Shown here piece by piece: positions 35,295 to 47,436 of a stretch of 64,000 nt of DNA (positions within the stretch are counted from its first letter, which is position 1; the number at the start of each line of letters is the position of its first letter). Location: positions 2,541,551 to 2,605,550 of the forward strand of contig CM119266.1 of the NCBI GenBank assembly GCA_051294375.1, given 5' to 3'. The notes below the pieces were generated by a model, which worked only from the letters and a program-made list of their open reading frames with translations, did no database searches and was not told the origin of the DNA. The DNA is from Paraspadella gotoi (taxonomy: Eukaryota > Chaetognatha). Made by a program: the position numbers and the translations under genes.

Positions 35295-36112
35295 GTGCGC
35301 CTGTCCTTCTCATGTCTTTTTCTTGTCCTTCTCATGTCCTTCTCATGTCTTTTTCTTGTCCTTGTCCTTCAATGTCCTTCTCATGTCTTCTCATGTCCTT
35401 TTCTTTGTCCTTCTCATGTCCTTCTCATGTCTCTTTCTCATGTCCTTCTCATGTCCTTCTCATGTCCTTCTCATGTCCTTCTCATGTCTTCTTCTCATGT
35501 CTTCTCATGTCCTTTTCTTGTCCTTCTCATGTCCTTCTCATGTCATTCTCATGTCTTTTTTCTTGTCCTTCTCATGTCCTTCTCATGTCCTTCTCATGTC
35601 CTTTTCTTGTCCTTCTCATGTCCTTCTCATGTCCTTCTCATGTCCTTTTCTTGTTCTTCTCATGTCCTTCTCATGTCCTTCTCATGTCCTTCTCATGTCC
35701 TTCTCATGTCATTCTCATGTCCTTCTCATGTCCTTTTTCTTGTTCTTCTCATGTCCTTCTCATGTCCTTCTCATGTCCTTTCTCATGTCATTCTCATGTC
35801 CTTTTCTTGTCTTCTCATGTCTTCTATGTCATCTTGTCCTTCTCATGTCCTTTTCTTGTCCTTCTCATGTTCCTTTTTCGCCCTTTTCTCATGTCCTTCT
35901 CATGTCCTTTTCCTTGTCCTTCTCATGTCCTTCTCATGTCCTTTCTCATGTCCTTCTCATGTCCTTTTCTTGTCCTCTCATGTCCTTCTCATGTCCTTCT
36001 CATGTCATTCTCATGTCTTTTCTTGTCCTTCTATTTATCCTATGTCCTTCTCATGTCCTTCTCATGTCCTTCTCATGTCCTTTTCTTGTCCTCGTCTCTT
36101 CCTCTTGTCCTT
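35295..36112. repeat. 11-bp minisatellite (TCATGTCCTTC)
   Basis: About 800 bp of TCATGTCCTTC units with a TTTTCTTGTCCTTC variant. The 11-bp period shifts frame at each unit and contains no stop, so all three plus frames stay open for over 300 codons. Those frames are artefacts. Confidence 0.95.
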
Positions 36113-36184
36113 CCTTAAGCCCTTCCGTTATCTCCGCTCGGCCTCTGACCTTCGAGAGAAGAAAGAAATAATTCAACTCGTCTT

Positions 36185-36475
36185 TCCTCTTCTTCAGATT
36201 TTCTTTATCTTTTCCATCTCCCACCATCTCTCCTCTCTTTATACCTTCTAATAATATTTTTCTATATCTTTTCCATCTCCTACCATCTCTCCTCTCTTTA
36301 TACCTTCTAATAATATCTTTTCTTTATCTTTTCCATCTCTTACCATCTCTCCTCTCTTTATACCTTCTAATAATATCCTTTCCTTATCTTTTCCATCTTC
36401 CACCATCTCTCCTCTCTTTATACCTTCTAATAATATCCTTTCTTTATCTTTTCCTACCACCTCCCTTTTCTTTAT
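36185..36475. repeat. 60-bp tandem repeat, about 4.7 units
   Basis: Each unit runs TATCTTTTCCATCT, then ACCATCTCTCCTCTC, then TTTATACCTTCTAATAATAT. The period of 60 gives a 20-residue repeat on the minus strand (ILLEGIKRGEMV), judged an artefact. Confidence 0.92.
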
Positions 36476-36866
36476 ACCTTCAACCGATAATTTTTCTCTT
36501 CTCTCTTTGTCCGTCTTTCTCTTCTCTTCTTGCTCTTTTTTTACTATCTTCTTTTTTCATTCCTATCTAATTGACTATCTTCTGTCCTCTTATTCCTTCT
36601 AACCTCGCTCATCCTTTCCCCCCCTTTTATTCCTTCCTTCCTTTCCTTTCTCTCCTTTCCCCCTTTACTCTCTCCTTTCCTTCCTCCCTTCTCTCTTCCT
36701 TTCTTCCTCCCTTTCCTCTTTCCTTCATGTTTCTCCGCTTTTTCATATCACTTCGATTTGTCGCCAAGTGCTAGCGGTATTACGACGACGACGACGACGA
36801 CGACGATTGTTTCAACAAAGAAGAAAACCGGAAATTGTTTTTTGGTCGAAGTTGGACTCTTTGTCT

Positions 36867-36928
<62 letters not shown>

Positions 36929-37231
36929 GTGAGAGAATTTATTGACCCTGACAAAAATGATTTAGCGTCGATTCTCTTTTTCCCTTTTTTCTCACGAAGA
37001 CAAAAAAGGAGGGAAAATCTCGTTGGCCATAAATCCTTTCGGGGTGCTGAGGGAAAATGCAGGGCCGGCAGCGGCGCTGAGGGAGTATTCACTATGCAGG
37101 GCCGTTGGCGGTGCTGAGGGGGAATACAGGGTCGGCTCGACAATCTTTCTCTCTCTTTTTCGGCTCATTATGTTCAATAATTCTATTCACTCTTCAGTAT
37201 TTAATGAATAGTATTTATTGCCTGGTTAGTG
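36476..37231. repeat. CT-rich, (ACG)n, (GA)n and GCTGAGGG repeats before the palindrome
   Basis: CT/CCTT-rich DNA occupies 36500-36730, (ACG)n about 36781-36806, and (GA)n 36869-36922. Three imperfect copies of a GGGAATGCAGGGCCGG-type unit lie at 37035-37140. No gene is present. Confidence 0.75.
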
Positions 37232-37610
37232 GTTAATGTTTAATAGTCTATATATAATTTTATATATAAATGAACAAATCAACTCCAGATAATATTATTG
37301 TTACTATAATTGTTACCTCTTCTTATCTATGTCTCTGTTATCGAAAACTCCTCTCGGACTTTGATCGGCCTCCATTGATTTGATACATTTTTCGTGCGAG
37401 ACACAAAATTTCGAAAAATCACTTTAAAATCCGTTCGACGTAAATTTTAATACAATGCCGTTCTTTCTCCTGGTCAGTATTTAAAAAAAACAACATTTAA
37501 TAATCCCACTGATTAATCATTCTTCAGTGTTAAATATTTTACGATATTTAGGAATGGTCTGTCTGTCAATTATGCTAGTTCTCTATTTCTCGTACTAATT
37601 TTCTGGTACT

Positions 37611-40600
37611 ATGGCGGAGCGTAACCCCTTCGCCTCGGGCGTCATCCTTCACCTTAAGCTCTTCCGGATTTTGTTCGAGGGTGGCCCTTTAATGCTCAAA
37701 GAGTTCATCGGGGTCGAACTTCCTCTCAAAACCAATAAGCAGTGGAACGAGGGTCGATTATGGAACGAATGGTGCATCGAAAATCGCACTTACCTCAAGC
37801 AATTCAGGTTTTATTCGAATCAGAAGAAAATTCATTTCGACGGCCAAATGATCCCGGATCTGGACAATGCCGACATAACATTTTTCAAGCACGCACTCAA
37901 AAGATTCACCGATAAGCGGAATTACGCGGAAGTAGAAAAACTCAGCAAAAAGAGAAACGAAGTCGCCCATCGAAACGTGAAGAGCATGGACTCGTTAGAA
38001 TTTGTCACGTGGTTCGCTGAAGTCGTGGAAATTTTCAAGTCTCTATTGCAGGATCACGAGGAGTTGAAGGCTAAATGGTTGGGGTATCTCCGAGATCGGT
38101 TGGAGGAAGAAGTTTGTAACGTTGAAGAGTTGGAAGCAAGATGCAGAGATCAGCAAAAACTGTACTTGGAAGACGAATCTGGTTTCGCCAAAAAATGGAA
38201 TGAAATTCCAATGATGCCTTCAAACCAACCCCCGTCCAGAAGCTCGTCCAGAAAAAGGCAAGTGATTAAAGGAATACGAGAAATCGCGAAAGTCTTCCAG
38301 GAGGAAATGAAACATAACAAAAAGATCTTTTATGTTCCTGGAACAAAGCAACAGCTTTTGCTCTCTGAAGACTATATAAATGTGAGACTAGTAAATGTAC
38401 TAGATGATTCAGAATCTTCAGAAGCCGGTGAAAAATCCATTTACGATTCTAGTGAAATATCCAGTTTAGAATCTAGTGACGAGTCAGGTAAAGAAGCTGC
38501 TGAGGAATGCTCAACGAGGCATCAAATTCCTGTTGGAAATACTCAAAGCCAAAACATTTCGAAAAACAACATAGAAATAGAATATGACTTAGAAAGCGAC
38601 GAAGAACAAGACGACATGGAGTCTAAAATTTGTGATTATTACTATTTCGAGGAATTAATGGAAGAGTTTGAGAGAAACAGTAAAATCCTCATCACTGCAA
38701 ATGGAGGTTGCGGGAAAACCATGTTGTCAAACTATATCGTGTGGAAATGGGCTAATGGAGAAAACTTGGAAGATTACCTGATGGTTTTTCCTTTGGATGT
38801 GCAGCTGATCGACTTTCATGAGGACTTGTTTGTTAATTTATTAACGCAGTACCCTTTCTTTGAAAGATACACAGACCTACAAAAAAGCCTAGAAGAAAAT
38901 GCGGAGAAGATTTTGTGGATTTTCGATGGACTTGACTTTTGTTCATCTCAATCAGCTGCTTATGATTTCTTTGAAAAAAATCTTTCTCCATCTGAATTCG
39001 GATCGAGCTCTTTCCTATTTTTGACTCGGCCCAGTGGAAATGGCCTTCTCGAAAAAATTGATTCTGACTTGCTCAAACTTCAAATTGCTCCTTTAACTCA
39101 AGAACAAAGTTTTAGATTTGTCGATGATTTTGGGTCCAGCAGAGAAACAGTTCGAGAAGCAAATCGACGAAAAATTGAATCAAGTCGAGCAATTATTTTT
39201 TTGCTGAAATTACCTATGATATTAGTTATGTTGTGTGGGATGTTTCAGGAAAAAAACTATGACGACGATTTAGAAGTGTACCAGGAAGTTTTCAACCGGG
39301 CAGCAAAGAGGGAAATGATGAAATCTCTTGAGCACAAAAGAAGAATAAGTAAATCGGTAGAGGAAAGAGATAAACTCTACCGAGAAATGAATACTGTTCA
39401 ACAAGTGGACACGGAGAGAAGTAGATGGCTGAACGCGATTATCAAAATTGTTTGGAGATGTCATTTTATCTTGGAAGTGGATAAATTTTATCAAGAGCTC
39501 GAAAATTCTCTAGAACCGCAGGGTGTTGAGGTAATATCGCGGCTTAATTTTATCAGTTTAAATGGTAATAAAACAAAATCTACTACCAAACTGATATGCC
39601 CTCACTTTTTAGAATACATTAGTGGTAAATTTTTGGCAATAAACAACCTAGATGCCCTTGCATCTTCATTCGGACTGAAAATGGAAATGAAGCGCGTAGA
39701 TATTTTGAGATGCGCGTCAAATGTTTACTTGAGCAATACATTTTCTGTGGACTCTGCCGTTAGTGGCTTCAAAAAATTCTTTCAATTTATTCTCGGATCA
39801 TCCCAGGCGTTTTCAGAATATAATTTTTTTCAGATTATAGCGGTAATAGTAAGAATTGCGTTACAAAAGCCTCGTTTTGTGAGCATGGCTCTGAAAACAA
39901 TTCATAAAATAAGAATCTTGGGAGAATCTAAATTTCCTTCAGAGGATTTTTCATATCTCGAAGAAAACCTTAGCCTTGAGTTCTTTAACGAGCTAAGATT
40001 CCATCGCCAGAAAAATGTCTGCTCGCATTGCATATTGCCGTCTGGACTCAATGAAAAGTTGAATTTACTACATGAAGCTTTTATAGAGGAGATTAATGAA
40101 CAATCTTTGTCAAACATCTCATACATTTGTGACAAATTTCTATTTTTTTGTTTTCCGATGGATGACGAAAAAGATATGAGCAAACATATTGGTGAAAATT
40201 CAGACTATATTCTGATGCTTTCTCAGAAACATTATAACTCAGGTAAACGATGTGTTTTGGTGGGAATCCCAATGACATAAAAAGACTTGTTCTATGAAAA
40301 AATTACTATGACACATTAAGAGACTGCTCTTTGTTTTTTTTAGGATCAGATTATTCATTATCTTCAGCCGTCAATTCTGTGGAGTATCCATTGGAAATAG
40401 AAGCTCCGACTCTCAGAGCGGACGACCGTGAGTCGATCAAGCATTTTGCTGTTGGCCTAGGATTTTTGGCCGTTTCCTTTAAAGGAAAAATTTACGTATG
40501 GGGAGAGAGGCAAGCGCTGCCGAATGGTGATGTTCAAGATTTGCCTCATGATGTCTTTGTCATGGACCCAGACGATTTCCTTTGGAACCAAATAAAAGCC

Positions 40601-41347
40601 ACGGGCGACATTCCATCGTCAACATTAAGCGCCGATGGCGTTGCAATCAAAAACGCTATCTATCTTGTAAATCAGTTTTCAGAACAGAAATACCAACTCT
40701 TATCTCTCGATTCTAGGGGAAGATTTACTCTCAAGGTTCCCAACTTGATGGAGAGTTTATCTGGAAGTTACACTAATCGCTTTGTTGAATACTTGGGGAA
40801 CCTTTTCTTGTTATTTAACTACCAACATCTTGAGTTGATAGAGTACGACCCAAAATCAAACGCCCTCTTTGTTCGACCTTCTTCCGGGTTTTCGCCTACA
40901 GCGCGGCGTGACTTTGCCATCGCTCGATTGAGAGAAAAGTTATTCATCCACGGTGGAAGAGAAGGAGAAGATTCCTTCGGAGAATTTTTCTTTCTCAACC
41001 TCGAAACGATGACGTGGAACGAAATCAAGAAATTCGGTTTCGGGCGACCATTTTTCTTTCACAGCCTGACTCCGATTTCAGCGACTAATCTTCTTGTAGT
41101 CGGTGGAATCACCAAGCGTTTTAAGTCCATCAGGGACGATGTCAAAGTGTTTGATACCGAAAAAATGTCTTGGATAAGAGAGCCGAGACTTTCGACTGAA
41201 TTCTGCGGCGAGGGTGGGTTGATGCAACATAGAGCCGTTGCGGTGCGAAAATGCAATCGGGTCGTCAGCGTTTTTTGTTTTGGAGGAAACATTGACAAAG
41301 AATGTAAAGAGCATCCGCGCCATTTCCTCAAATTCAATGTTTGTTAG
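37611..41347 (+). CDS. HEPN-NACHT-kelch protein (NLR/STAND-like putative immune receptor)
   Basis: Exons 37611-40242 and 40344-41347 join in phase 1 over a 101-base intron (CAG|GTAAAC ... TTTTTTTTAG|GATCAG), giving 1211 residues. The N-terminal ~150 residues resemble DZIP3-type HEPN domains and carry R115-NEVA-H120, the RxxxxH ribonuclease motif. Residues 266-335 form an acidic Ser/Glu-rich linker. A NACHT-like P-loop NTPase follows, with ANGGCGKT at 363-370, ILWIFDGLD at 434-442, and FLFLTR as probable sensor 1. The C-terminal exon has kelch-type blades (GKIYVWG, KLFIHGG, NLLVVGGI, VSVFCFGG). The layout fits a cytosolic STAND sensor that could trigger RNA cleavage; the function is inferred. 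A TATA-like stretch lies at 37249-37270 and ATTAAA at 41373. It is nested in a kinesin intron. Confidence 0.85.
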
Positions 41348-42437
41348 TCGACAGCGCCGTTCGCTCAAATCCATTAAAATTAACTTTTTTTAAAAAATCG
41401 GTAAAGCGTCTTTAATATAACACATACTATGTTCAAACAGAGTAATTTAAGGAAATCCTGACGGTTTTTTGGACCATTATCTCAATCTATTTCGCCAAGA
41501 GAAAAAACTAATACTTAGCAGGCTGGCAATGCATTAGGAAATGCTGCTTTTACATATGTTTTATACTTGTGAAGTCACGTGATCATGCGCAATCCCTTTA
41601 ACTTACCGGTTTTTGTTTACAAACATAAAAAAATACATTTAAAGCGTAACCTCTCTTAGCAAATGATTTTAGCGCTATAGATAATGACTCTAAACTAATA
41701 CCACAGTTTTCTGCTTCTATAATTTAGTGACTTTACCTCCTTCAAAAATGTAAAGGTAATGAAATTTTGGCATGAAAAAGCAGCTCAGAATAGAGACAAA
41801 ATAGGCTTTTGATCATTGCCAAATCGATACCAAAATAAAAAACCGTCATTATTTTTAGTTTTAAAAACATCAACAAACTTAGCAGAAAATTTTGAAAGAA
41901 AATTTTATAATTTTGTTACATATCTAAAAAACAAGTTAAATCGTGGCACAAATTGATGTTGGTGTTGCTATATCATGAAATATCTGTACTATTTTCACAT
42001 TTGTCATTATTCTGTTTTTTCAACTGTCATCGTTGGCCATCTTTAATGATTTTATGGTTGCTTTTTGCTTTTTTCAATTTTATGGTTGCTTTTTTCGCTT
42101 TTTTCAATGTCGCCCAAATTATTCTTTTAAGTTTATCATCATTAGGTGACAAGTGGTAAACTGAAAATCATGGTGAAAGTAGCGCCAGCTGACCAGATTT
42201 AAATGTTGATGGGAACTACATTAAACTACATTAAACAAATCTGTTATAAGTATTTATTGTTGTGTTAATTATATTTTTGAGAATTTTTGGATATGATGAT
42301 CACATTTTTTTAAAGTTTTTCTCAATTTTGATATCAAAACGTTGAATCAAAAACGTCAATATTAAAGTGTAGCGTCGTAGTGATCATGATAAAACTATTG
42401 TATATTTTCAAATACTTTTTTCACGAAATTTTATTTT
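41348..42437. other. 3' flank of the HEPN-NACHT-kelch gene, no further gene seen
   Basis: AT-rich sequence with only short frames (such as 41953-42159) and no domains. It is mirrored in the right arm around 49000-50220. Confidence 0.5.
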
Positions 42438-42686
42438 TAGATACAGTAGCATCCGTCTAGAATTTCTGAGACGTCAAGCTCTGTAACTCGAGTACAAATG
42501 AGAATTTTAAAAAAGAGCTTTTGTCTGATATCCGAGTTACACATATGGCAACTACTCCCCTTTGGTAAGCCATTTTTGGGACATCAGAACTTATTGTAAA
42601 AAGATGCCTTCAGCCAGATTTGAACCTGAAACCTTTTCGTAACATTGAAATCCGGCGCGCTAAGCACTCGGCCAAATGATTTTCAA
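42438..42686 (-). mobile_element. tRNA-headed SINE, left member of an inverted pair
   Basis: On the minus strand the unit starts with a Leu/Ser-type tRNA-like head, TTTGGCCGAGTGCTTAGC with B box GGTTCAAATC (42608-42680). It ends GACGGATGCTACTG at 42443-42456. The mirrored partner is 43701-43950. Confidence 0.65.
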
Positions 42687-43249
42687 AAAATTTGGTACAA
42701 AGTAAATTATATAAAGCTGTAGGTTCGCTTTTTAATTTTTGGGGAAAACAAAAAATTCAACGTTCGAAGGCAGAGATTTCGACATCCGAGTCCCAAGTTT
42801 CCCGATTCGTGACGGAACGTCGCAACGACGACGATTAATACGAAGAAAGCGAATATCTGGTTATTTAATGTTTGAAATTGAGGAAAAGTCAGTTGCCTCT
42901 TTAAGCCGCGACGTTGAACTTTTTCACCTTTGATTTAAGGTGTTTTATTAAGTGTTTTTAACTAGTTGCTTATTGTATCAATATTAATAAATAGGCTAAT
43001 GATTGGAGAGAATGAAAGAATGAAATCGTTTCAAAAAAAAGAATAATCTAAGTTTTCGATTTGCATAAAAACAAATTTGAGCAGACAATGTCGGATCTGC
43101 CTACAATAATTAAGCAGTAATAAGCTAATACGATGATAATTCTTGGTAATGTTTTCTGACTTTCAATTTGTGATCTTAACAGATCATAACACGTTGTGTA
43201 ACATAAACAAGTTTGAGCAAACAATGTCGGATTCTGCCAATGATCATTA

Positions 43250-43435
43250 TCAGTAATTAATTAATTAATAATTTCAAGTAATTGATTAATAATTAGGGCA
43301 ATTAATTAATTATTTTGATCCAAAATGTATGTTTGATTGATTGACTGATTAATTAATTATTGATTAATTAATTGACTTATTGATTAATTAACTGATTAAT
43401 TATTTGATTAATTAATACATCTTGCATTTACATTA
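43250..43435. repeat. TTAATTAA-rich simple tract
   Basis: Repeated ATTAATTAATT and TGATTAATTAA words between the two inverted SINEs. Confidence 0.7.
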
Positions 43436-43700
43436 ATATAAAAGCATAATCAATTAGTGAAACACGTTTTTTTGTTTTTTTCCATTTAAACTCATTTCCA
43501 CTCAAACGATTCCATCGAAACTTGATTTCCAGTTTAATCACACAACTTTTCTACCCACATACAAAATTTCAAGTCAATCTTCCCATCCACTCATGAGTAA
43601 TTGTGTTCAAATAGTGAAATATATTTTTTTTCCAGATCCGACTAAAAAGAAAGAAAACCAAATTTATATTGAGGTTTTTTGAAATTTTTTTTAAAATAAC

Positions 43701-43950
43701 GAAGATGGCCGAGTGGTTTAAAAACTAAGACTTCGACGCAGAATGGAATGGTAGGATTCGAATCCCACTCAAGGTAAACTTTTATAATAAAACTGCTATG
43801 TCCAAAAGTGGTCGTAGAGCAATGGCTTACCGAAGGGGAGTAGCCATATGAGTACTCGATAACAAGACAAAAACTCTCTTTCAAATTATCATTTGACTCG
43901 AGTTACAGAGCTTGCCGTCTCAGAAATTCTAGACGGATGCTACTGTAGCG
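43701..43950 (+). mobile_element. tRNA-headed SINE, right member of an inverted pair
   Basis: The plus-strand head has an A box GATGGCCGAGTGGTT (43704-43718) and a B box GGATTCGAATCCC (43753-43765). The body contains GGAGTAGCCATATGAGTACTCG, shared in inverted form with 42480-42570, and ends GACGGATGCTACTGTA. Confidence 0.7.
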
Positions 43951-44111
43951 CATTCATTTTTTAAAATATTGGTAATCGTAAAAATCATTGTCTGAACTTA
44001 ATGGTTACTGGACTATGCTTGTCTAACATTAATAGGCAAGTTTATTGTTATAGCAAGAGAGATAATCAGGATTAAACTAGAAATTAAAATTAGAAAAGTT
44101 TACGCGATCTT

Positions 44112-44501
44112 ATGAAAAGCTTTTTTTCTTCTGTCAAAGATGGTCCAAGATGGAATGCAATGAACTTTTTGCCTTCTATTCTGATAGTCACAGCCAACGA
44201 TTATGCAGCTAGGAAATTTCGGAATGCCTCACCTATTAATTGCTACGGTAAAAAGGCAGGTAAAACGAGAGCCTTGTTTCGAACTGCGGACTCTTTGCAG
44301 ATCGACGCTACAAGTTGGCTCGACAATCTATTCCTCTCAAAGTCGCAAAAACTTTTGGCTACCATGTTTGAAGAGAGATTTCTCGCTCATACGCCTCTGG
44401 GGATCAATAGGATAGCCAAAGCTAATTTGTTGCGGCAAACATACTTTTTGCAATCCCTCGTCAGCTCTTATGTTCTAAACGATAAAAACAGACATCATTA
44501 A
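44112..44501 (+). other. open frame of 129 codons in the palindrome arm, unrecognised
   Basis: It starts MKSFFSSVKDGPRWNAMNFL and has no domain I recognise. The right-arm mirror (46870-47265) is frame-broken. It may be a fragment of a dispersed element rather than a gene. Confidence 0.2.
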
Positions 44502-45263
44502 TTCATTATCACCTTCGCAGCACTCAATATCATAAAAATCGGTTCTCAACAACCAACTGCACCATAAACGAGTGACTACACAATTTTGTCTCGTAAAATC
44601 CGATTCGGGGCGCAAAAAAACTGACGGGGTCGCCTAGCAACGAGGAAAACAAAATATTTTCTCTCCTTTTGTTTTCGTCTCTATGTTTACGATTGAACGT
44701 CTCCATGGAGATCCGACGCGTCGATAAACAAGAAAGAAAATGGTGACGAAATCGTTCGTCGGTTTCGGGTTTCTGCTTCTGTTTAAATCTGATATTAATT
44801 TTTGACTCAACGTTTCAGGATATGAAGACCGTGAAATTACTCTGTCTATACGAGAAGTTCTTTACGCTTAACTCTAAACGCCACGCGTCTTTTTTGTCGA
44901 GTCTAATGGCGACTCTAAAAGACCCTTCTCGGTCTGTCTGTCTGTCTGTCCGTCTGTCTATCTTTAAATTTTATTTAAAAAAATAGGCTTCTATAGTGAC
45001 CACACTTTCCTTGTTATATATCAGGACTCTTTAATATTCTTTGCTCTCTTGTTTACACTATCTACCATCTAGCGGATACTAACCAGTAACCACGCTTTGT
45101 ACAATGTATAATGTATAATGTAAAATGTATAATGTACATATCTCCGCCAAACTTAGAAACCCTTTCATTCTGTAATCTTAACTAATTCACTAATTCACTA
45201 ATTCACTAATTTCTACTCTTTTATCTTCCTCTCACTTTGTCACTCTCTCTTCACACCCTCTTT

Positions 45264-45288
45264 NNNNNNNNNNNNNNNNNNNNNNNNN
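45264..45288. other. assembly gap (25 N)
   Basis: Nominal-size gap near the centre of the palindrome. The mirrored position in the right arm, about 46110-46135, is sequenced. Confidence 0.99.
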
Positions 45289-45348
45289 CTCTCCTCGCCT
45301 TACCTCTTCTCGAACCGAAATGACGTATGCTCCCGAATCTTTCACTAC

Positions 45349-45392
<44 letters not shown>

Positions 45393-45605
45393 CACAAATA
45401 ACTCGATTGGGACGCCCATTGGATAAAGTAGCGTACCAATTTTGGTACTAAAGCCGGCATTTGTGACACAATCTTAAACTACAAACTGTTAAAACTAAAG
45501 AAAAAAACTGGCAAATTCAATAACTAACATGACTTAATGTGGAAAATTATAATCAACGGTCACTGGCCATTCACGTAAATTTAAAATTCCTATCAGGCCC
45601 GGCCT

Positions 45606-45814
45606 GGGCATAGGATGGCGTGGGAACACCGATCCAAGAAAAAACCATAAGGATGAGACAGGTTTCAGTCAGTGAACCTAGTTTGTTTGTAATTCAGTGT
45701 GTAGCTTACCCTGCTGCAGAACACAGCACCAGCCGCCTCGCCGTAAAGCCCAACACCACCTCCCCTCACCATTACACCCCATCATAGGTATTGAGTAGTC
45801 AGCCACCCCGGCTC
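45606..45814. other. central loop of the palindrome (about 200 bp or less)
   Basis: GC-richer sequence that does not align convincingly with its own reverse complement. The flanking TAAATTTA(A/G) and GCCATTCAC words still pair on both sides. Some residual pairing inside is possible. Confidence 0.6.
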
Positions 45815-46009
45815 CCTTCTAAATTTAGTGAATGGCAGGCTGACGTTCGTATATTTTGCACATTAATATTATATTGAATTTGCCATGTTTTTCTTAGTTT
45901 TTACAGTTTTGTAGTTAAGCATTGTTCCACAATCCGCTTTATACAAAATTGGTTACACGTACTTAATCCAATGGCAGTCCAAATTCGATTTATTTTTGTA
46001 TTTTTTTTT

Positions 46010-46050
<41 letters not shown>

Positions 46051-47436
46051 GTATAAAATTCAGGAGCATACGTCATTTCTCGGTTCGAGAAAGTAACAGG
46101 GAGGAGAGAAAAGAGGGTGTGAAGACGAGAGTGACAAAGTGTTGAAGGAAGATAAAAGAGTAGAAATTAGTGAATTAGTGAATTAGTGAATTAGTTAAGA
46201 TTACAGAATGAAAGGGTTTCTAAGTTTTGCGGAGATATGTACATTATACATTTTTACATTATGCATTAACATTGTACAAAGCGTGGTTACTGGTTAGTAT
46301 CCGCTAGATGGTAGATAGTGTAAACAAGAGAGCAAAGAATATTAAAGAGGTCCTGATATATAACAAGGAAAGTGTGGTCACTATAGAAGCCTATTTTTTA
46401 AATAAAATTTAAAGATAGACAGACGGACAGACAGACAACAGACGAGAAGGTCTTTAGAGTCGCCATTAGACTCGACAAAAAAGACGCGTGGCGTTTAGAG
46501 TTAAGCGTAAAGAACTTCTCGTATAGACAGAGTAATTTCACGTCTTCATATCCTGAAACGTTGAGTCAAAAATTAAATATCAGATTTAAACAGAAGCAGA
46601 AAACCCGAAACCGACGAACGATTTCGTCACCATTTTCCTTTCTTGTTTATCGACGCGTCGGATCTCCATGGAGACGTTCAATCGTAAACATAGAGACGAA
46701 AACAAAAGGAGAAAAAATATTTTGTTTTCCTCGTTGCTAAGGCGAACCCCGTCAGTTTTTTTGCGCCCCGAATCGGATTTTACGAGACAAAATTGTTAGT
46801 CACTCGTTATGGTGCAGTTGGTTGTTGAGAACCGATTTTTATGATATTGATGCTGCGAAGGTGATAGATGAATTAATGATGTCTGTTTTTATCGTTTAGA
46901 ACATAAAGAGCTGACGAGGGATTGCAAAAGTATGTTTCCGCAACAAATTAGCTTTGGCTATCCTATTGATCCCCAGAGGCGTATGAGCGAGAAATCTTCT
47001 TCAAACATGGTAGCAAAAGTTTTTGCACGCTTTGAGAGAATAGATTGTCGAGCCAACTATGTTGCGGTCGTCCAAAAAAGATCCCCATTCGAACAAGGCT
47101 TCTCGTTTTACCTGCCTTTTTACCCGTAGCAATTAATAGGTGAGCATTCCGAAAATTTCCTAGCTGCCATAATCGTCTGGCTGTGACTATCAGAATAGAA
47201 GCAAAAAGTTCCATTGCATTCCATCTCTGGACCATCTTGTGACAGAAGAAAAAAAGCTTTTTCATATAGATCGCGAAAAACTTTTCTATATTTTAATTTC
47301 TAGTTTAATCCTGATTATCTCTCTTGCTATAACAATAAACTTGCCTATTAATGTTAGACAAGCATAGTCCAGTAACCATTAAGTTCAGACAATGATTTTT
47401 ACGATTACCAATATTTTAAAAAATGAATTGCGCTAC

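Larger units (their letters stand above)
37232..45605. repeat. left arm of a giant imperfect palindrome
   Basis: About 8.4 kb that reappears in reverse complement at 45815-58095. The mirrored pairs run from the outer edge (TGATTTGTTCAT near 37270 and 58050) through the HEPN-NACHT-kelch gene, the SINE pair, the (A)n tract at 45350-45389, and on to about 100 bases from the centre. This arm has the clean open reading frames. A 25-N gap lies at 45264-45288. Confidence 0.93.

Noticed and set aside
35117-36171. Three overlapping open frames of 310-333 codons
   Set aside because: They are produced by an 11-bp stop-free minisatellite. The three frames give the same repeated residues, and no domain is present.
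36185-36475. Tandem 60-bp units considered as a CRISPR-like array
   Set aside because: Units are contiguous without variable spacers, and the genome is clearly eukaryotic.
42600-43780. tRNA-like heads considered as functional tRNA genes
   Set aside because: A and B boxes are present, but anticodon and acceptor stems do not pair properly. They sit at the ends of repeated units, so SINE heads are more likely.
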